Positions 60,664 to 64,000 of a stretch of 64,000 bases of DNA are shown here, piece after piece. The translations under genes and the position numbers were made by a program. The notes beneath the pieces are model-generated. The model made no database searches and was not told the DNA's origin. It saw nothing but the letters and a program-made list of their open reading frames with translations. The DNA comes from Allobosea sp039673065. Its GTDB lineage: Bacteria; Pseudomonadota; Alphaproteobacteria; Rhizobiales; Beijerinckiaceae. Location: assembly GCF_039673065.1 (NCBI RefSeq), contig NZ_JBDJKW010000002.1:124001-188000 (forward strand). The letters are read 5' to 3'. Every line of letters starts with the position of its first letter. Position 1 is the first letter of the stretch.

Positions 60664-61440
60664 TCAGCCGCGCAGGAAATCGAGCACCGCAGTGCCGAAC
60701 GCCTCGGGCTGCTCGACATTGGAAATGTGGGCGGCGTCGAGCACCTGCGTGCGCGCACCGGGGATCGTCGCGGCGATCAGCTCGCCATCGGCCGGCGTGG
60801 TCGCGGGATCCTTGGCGCCGATGATCACCAGAACCGGATTGTGCGCCATCGCGATGCTCTCGCGCTGGTCCATGTCGCGGATCGCCATGCAGGAGCCGCG
60901 ATAGCCGTCGACCGGCGTGCGCAGGATCATGGCGCGCATCCGCGCCATCGTCTCCGGAGCGGCCTCGCGGAAGGATTGCGGGAACCAGCGCGTGATCGTC
61001 GGTTCTGCGAGGCTTTCCATGCCGCCGTTTTCGGCAGCAGCGATGCGCCCGTCCCAGAGGCTGGTCGGGCCCATATAGGGCGCCGTATTGGCCAGAACGG
61101 CCCGGTCGAGACGGTCCGGCGCATGGGTGAGCAGCCACATGCCGACCATGCCGCCCATGGAGAGGCCGCAGAAATGGGCACGCTGGATGCCGAGTGCATC
61201 CAGAACCGCCAGCGCGTCGCGGCCCAGCCGCTCCATCGTATAGGGCGGCGCCGTCACCGCGCTGAGGCCGTGGCCGCGCTGGTCGTAGCGGATCACGCGG
61301 AAATGGCGGGTCCAGAGCGGCAGCTGGTCCTCCCACATCGTCATGTCGGAACTGAGGGAGTTGGAGAGGAGGAGGGCGGGTGCCGTCTCCGGCCCGTCGC
61401 TCCTGACCTCGAAGGCGGCCCCGTCGATCTCGATGCGCAT
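60664..61440 (-). CDS. Alpha/beta hydrolase, 3-oxoadipate enol-lactonase-like
   Basis: Protein of 258 residues with nucleophile Ser94 in GLSMGGMVG, acid Asp in GAKDPATTP and His in DAAHISNVEQPEAF, the PcaD arrangement. LLLSNSLSSDMTMWEDQLP and RYDQRGHGLS are close to enol-lactonases of the beta-ketoadipate pathway. No other pca genes are visible, so the actual ester or lactone is open. It is divergent from the tetR gene and is probably controlled by it. The ATG at 61440 is preferred; one at 61470 would add ten residues. Confidence 0.88.
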   Translation of the reverse strand: MRIEIDGAAFEVRSDGPETAPALLLSNSLSSDMTMWEDQLPLWTRHFRVIRYDQRGHGLSAVTAPPYTMERLGRDALAVLDALGIQRAHFCGLSMGGMVGMWLLTHAPDRLDRAVLANTAPYMGPTSLWDGRIAAAENGGMESLAEPTITRWFPQSFREAAPETMARMRAMILRTPVDGYRGSCMAIRDMDQRESIAMAHNPVLVIIGAKDPATTPADGELIAATIPGARTQVLDAAHISNVEQPEAFGTAVLDFLRG

Positions 61441-61578
61441 GCTGGCGATTCCCTGGTTTGGTCGGCCCATGGTGCCCGTGCCGGCGCGGTCGGCGCAAGC
61501 TTTGCACATGCTGTTCGAGCCAGTGTGGCAAGAAACATGCATACTTGTCTGTCTGTAACTTTCTGCTAGAGGGAGCGC
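61441..61578. promoter_or_regulatory. Divergent promoter and probable TetR operator region
   Basis: The gap between the hydrolase and tetR starts is markedly more A+T-rich in its last 45 bases. At about 61540-61562 the sequence ACATGCATACTTGTCTG runs into TCTGTAAC. It is an imperfect dyad with the spaced ACA/TGT triplets seen in many AcrR/TetR operators. Autoregulation and control of the hydrolase from this site are an inference. AGGGAG just before 61579 is the tetR ribosome binding site. Confidence 0.4.
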
Positions 61579-62250
61579 ATGGTTCACCTGGTCGAGAAGC
61601 AGCGTCGGACACAGGAGGAGCGTTCCGCCGAAACGCGCGGACGCCTCGTCGACGCGACTCTCGATCTGCTCGTCGAACGCGGCTACGCACTGGCGACGAC
61701 CGCCGACATCGCCCGCCGGGCCGGCGTGACGCGTGGCGCGCTCAACCATCATTTCTCGGGCAAGGACGACCTGATCGCCCAGTCGGTCTGCCATCAGCTG
61801 CGCGGCTGGATCGAGGAGATCCGCGAGGTCGCCCGCCAGGTGCAGGGCGGCAGCCTGTCGCTCTCGGCCTTCGTCGACCGGATGTGGGAGCTGTTCTCCG
61901 GCCGGCTCTTCCTGGTGACGCTCGAGCACATCACGGCCGCCCGCCACAATCCCTATCTGCGCGAGCAGCTCGTGCCGGTGACGCGCCAGTTCCACAGCGC
62001 GCTCGACGAGACCTGGCGCGACTTCTTCGACGGCACGGGCCTGCGCGAGCCCGAGGTCGAGGCGGCCTTCAACGCCACGCTGTGCCTGATGCGCGGCATG
62101 AGCCTCCAGACCATTCTGCGCGAGGATCCCGCCTATTACGCGCGCCTGCTCGGCTTCTGGAAAAGCGTGCTGGCGAACCATTCCGCGCAGGGAACCGGGG
62201 CGAGCCTCCCGATGACGAGCGAACGGCCAGACAAGGACGACAGCAAGTGA
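61579..62250 (+). CDS. TetR family transcriptional regulator
   Basis: Protein of 223 residues. The N-terminal helix-turn-helix covers about residues 39-58 (ATTADIARRAGVTRGALNHHF). The C-terminal ligand-binding domain is helical and unlike the best-known drug-binding members. It is divergent from the enol-lactonase-like gene and overlaps the amidohydrolase start by four bases (GTGA), so it probably represses both until an inducer related to their substrate binds. Confidence 0.92.
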   Translation: MVHLVEKQRRTQEERSAETRGRLVDATLDLLVERGYALATTADIARRAGVTRGALNHHFSGKDDLIAQSVCHQLRGWIEEIREVARQVQGGSLSLSAFVDRMWELFSGRLFLVTLEHITAARHNPYLREQLVPVTRQFHSALDETWRDFFDGTGLREPEVEAAFNATLCLMRGMSLQTILREDPAYYARLLGFWKSVLANHSAQGTGASLPMTSERPDKDDSK

Positions 62251-63485
62251 CTGACGCGATCATCTTCGAGAACGCACGACTGCTCGACGGCACCAGCGCG
62301 GAGGGCGAGCACGACCGCTTCGTGCGGATCGAGGGCGGGCTGATCCGCGAGGTGTCGGATCGCCCGATCGCCGACACCGGCGCGCGCCGCATCGACCTCA
62401 AGGGCAAGACCCTGATGCCCGGCCTGATCGACTGCCATGTGCACGTCATCGCCGGCACCGCCAATTTCGGCCAGAACGCCATGCTGCCCGACGCGCTGGT
62501 GGCGTTGCGCGCCGTCAAGCTGATGGGCGAGATGCTCTCGCGCGGCTTCACCACCGTCCGCGACGTCGGCGGCGCGACCTATGCGCTGGTCGATGCCCAG
62601 GAGCAGGGGCTCTATGTCGGGCCGCGGCTGGTGATCTGCGGCAAGGCGCTGTCGCAGACCTGCGGCCATTCCGACTTCCGCGGCCGCTACGACAATCGCG
62701 TGCCGGACTACCAGACCTATCAGCTCGGCTCGCTCGGCCGGATCTGCGACGGCGTCGACGCCTGCCGTGCCGCCGCCCGCGACGAAATCCGTCAGGGCGC
62801 GCAGTTCATCAAGATCATGGCGAATGGCGGCGTCGCCTCGCCGACCGACCCGATCGCCTTCCTCGGCTTCAGCGATTCCGAGATCGCGGCGATCGTCGAG
62901 GAGGCGCGCAACGCCCAGACCTATGTCTCGGCCCATCTCTACACCGATGACGGCATCGCCCGGGCGGTGAAGCTCGGCGTGCGCTCGGTCGAGCATGCCA
63001 ACCTGATCGAGCCCGCCACCGCCCGGCTGATGCGAGAGCGCAAGGCGATCGCCTGCCCGACGCTGGTCACCTACGAGGCGCTCAACAACGAGGGCGCGAC
63101 CTACGGGCTCCCGGCCGATTCCGTCGCCAAGATCGACGATGTCCGCCTGCGCGGGCTGAAATCGCTGGAGATCATGCAGGAGGCCGGCGTCACCATGGCC
63201 TACGGCACCGACCTGCTCGGCGCCATGCATCGCCACCAGTCCGAGGAGTTCGTGATCCGCGGGCGCGTGCTGCCCGCCATCGAGGTCATCCGCTCCGCCA
63301 CCGTCAACGCGGCCGAGTTGATCGGGATGACGGGCAAGATCGGCGTGATCAGGCCCGATGCCTATGCCGACTTCATCGTCGTCGACGGCGACCCGCTCGC
63401 CGACCTCGCGCTGCTGACCGAGCAGGGTCGCCACATGCCGCTCATCATGAAGGGCGGCGACTTCATCAAGAACGAACTGAACTAA
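62247..63485 (+). CDS. Amidohydrolase family (M38-like) protein
   Basis: Metal-dependent hydrolase of 412 residues. The first metal ligands are His64 and His66 in DCHVHVI. A Lys in FIKIMANGGVASP may be carbamylated. Further ligands lie in VSAHLY, SVEHAN and YGTDLLG. The group includes prolidase-like and imidazolonepropionase-like enzymes that hydrolyse amide bonds in small molecules. The start is a GTG at 62247 overlapping the tetR stop. The next gene encodes an ABC substrate-binding protein, suggesting uptake and hydrolysis of one compound. Confidence 0.9.
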   Translation: MTDAIIFENARLLDGTSAEGEHDRFVRIEGGLIREVSDRPIADTGARRIDLKGKTLMPGLIDCHVHVIAGTANFGQNAMLPDALVALRAVKLMGEMLSRGFTTVRDVGGATYALVDAQEQGLYVGPRLVICGKALSQTCGHSDFRGRYDNRVPDYQTYQLGSLGRICDGVDACRAAARDEIRQGAQFIKIMANGGVASPTDPIAFLGFSDSEIAAIVEEARNAQTYVSAHLYTDDGIARAVKLGVRSVEHANLIEPATARLMRERKAIACPTLVTYEALNNEGATYGLPADSVAKIDDVRLRGLKSLEIMQEAGVTMAYGTDLLGAMHRHQSEEFVIRGRVLPAIEVIRSATVNAAELIGMTGKIGVIRPDAYADFIVVDGDPLADLALLTEQGRHMPLIMKGGDFIKNELN

Positions 63486-63502
63486 TCAGAAAGGGAACAG
63501 CC

Positions 63503-64000
63503 ATGACGACCAATCGCCGCCAGTTCATCGGTACCCTCGGCGCCGCCTCGGCGCTGATCACCGCCCCCTCCGTCCTGCGCGCCCAGACGCAGAGCACCTT
63601 CCGCATCGGCGCGCTCTGCCCGGTCACCGGCGCCGGTGCGCCCTATGGCTCCGGCATGCAGAAGATGATCACGGCCGCCGCCGAGATGGTCAACGCCGCC
63701 GGCGGGGCCGCCGGCCGCAAGCTCGAAGTCGTCGCCGAGGATACCCAGACCAGCCCGCAGGCCGGCGTGCTCGCCGCCAAGAAGCTGATCGACGTCAACA
63801 AGGTGCAGGCGATCCTCGGCACCTGGTCGTCGGGCGTCTCGCTCGCGGTCGCGCCGCTGACCAACGACGCCAACATGATCCTGATGAACACCTCGGGCGC
63901 CCCGGCGCTGTCGGTGCCGCCGGCCAACGCCAAGGGCCTGTCCTACCGCTTCCAGGCGACCAATGACCGCTTCGGCAAGGCCTTCGCCGAGATCTGCGTC
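63503..64000 (+). CDS. ABC transporter substrate-binding protein, branched-chain amino acid type (3' end outside window)
   Basis: The frame is open to the window end, giving 166 residues of a periplasmic-binding protein. The N-terminus NRRQFIGTLGAASALITAP has a twin-arginine-like RR and a hydrophobic core. The mature part FRIGALCPVTGAGAPYGSGMQKMITAAAEMVNAAGG is the start of the LivJ/HAAT-type Peripla_BP_6 fold. An AAAGGGAA ribosome binding site precedes the ATG. It lies 17 bases after the amidohydrolase; permease and ATPase genes would be expected beyond the window. Confidence 0.9.
   Translation, partial: MTTNRRQFIGTLGAASALITAPSVLRAQTQSTFRIGALCPVTGAGAPYGSGMQKMITAAAEMVNAAGGAAGRKLEVVAEDTQTSPQAGVLAAKKLIDVNKVQAILGTWSSGVSLAVAPLTNDANMILMNTSGAPALSVPPANAKGLSYRFQATNDRFGKAFAEICV

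Noticed and set aside
1..64000. tRNA, rRNA, CRISPR arrays, insertion sequences and phage genes
   Set aside because: I looked for T-loop motifs, repeated spacers, transposase signatures and terminal inverted repeats and found none that hold up.

Overview
The window is a 64 kb piece of a GC-rich (roughly two thirds or more G+C) alphaproteobacterial chromosome. It most resembles a Rhizobiales (Hyphomicrobiales) genome of the Bosea/Beijerinckiaceae/Methylobacterium type. Evidence for this is the gene order rpsF-rpsR-DUF2232-rplI-dnaB-alr-radA-cvpA-purF, the block fabD-fabG-acpP-fabF-mltG-yicC-gmk facing rsmA-pdxA-lptD-lptG-lptF, a short prolyl-tRNA synthetase without an editing insertion, one LolC/E-type permease, and a perfect TTAA-N7-TTAA CtrA-type box. 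The genus is an inference. No rRNA, tRNA, CRISPR array, insertion sequence or prophage was seen. Layout: (1) 1-3729 is a stress cluster: the C-terminal part of a P-type cation ATPase, two universal stress proteins and a small unknown protein. (2) 3730-4840 is a structured leader followed by a DUF1989 gene. (3) 4841-12483 starts with a CtrA box and runs through rlpA, a D,D-carboxypeptidase, tmk, holB, metG, tatD and a PhnP-like hydrolase; most of it looks like one transcription unit. (4) 12544-14909 has an ArsC-like reductase, tgt, and an internally duplicated membrane protein translationally coupled to tgt. (5) 14910-16004 is a gene-poor, lower-GC island with one small secreted protein. (6) 16005-25305 is mixed housekeeping: EamA transporter, unknown protein, enolase, queF, MFS transporter, kdsA, YfgM-like protein, der, Nudix, SDR. 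(7) 25459-34364 is the minus-strand replication/ribosome/purine block. (8) 34708-41369 is fatty-acid synthesis plus mltG, yicC and gmk. (9) 41377-48163 is the minus-strand LPS export and assembly block (lptF, lptG, lptD, pdxA, rsmA). (10) 48338-57608 holds pepA, holC, a small lipoprotein, a DUF2314 protein, a YheS-type ABC-F, coaD, proS, lolC/E and lolD. (11) 57661-60627 is a subtilisin-type autotransporter. (12) 60664-64000 looks like a catabolic/uptake module: an enol-lactonase-like hydrolase divergent from tetR, amidohydrolase and a truncated ABC substrate-binding protein. Functionally the window is dominated by cell-envelope construction (RlpA, D,D-carboxypeptidase, MltG, alanine racemase, KdsA, LptD/F/G, LolCD) together with replication and translation genes. 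The most interesting points are the CtrA box held in the loop of a 9-bp inverted repeat before rlpA, the GC-rich leader with competing pairings before the DUF1989 gene, a tRNA-guanine transglycosylase that lacks most zinc ligands, the duplicated membrane protein coupled to it, and the absence of surA and bamB from the places where related genomes usually carry them.
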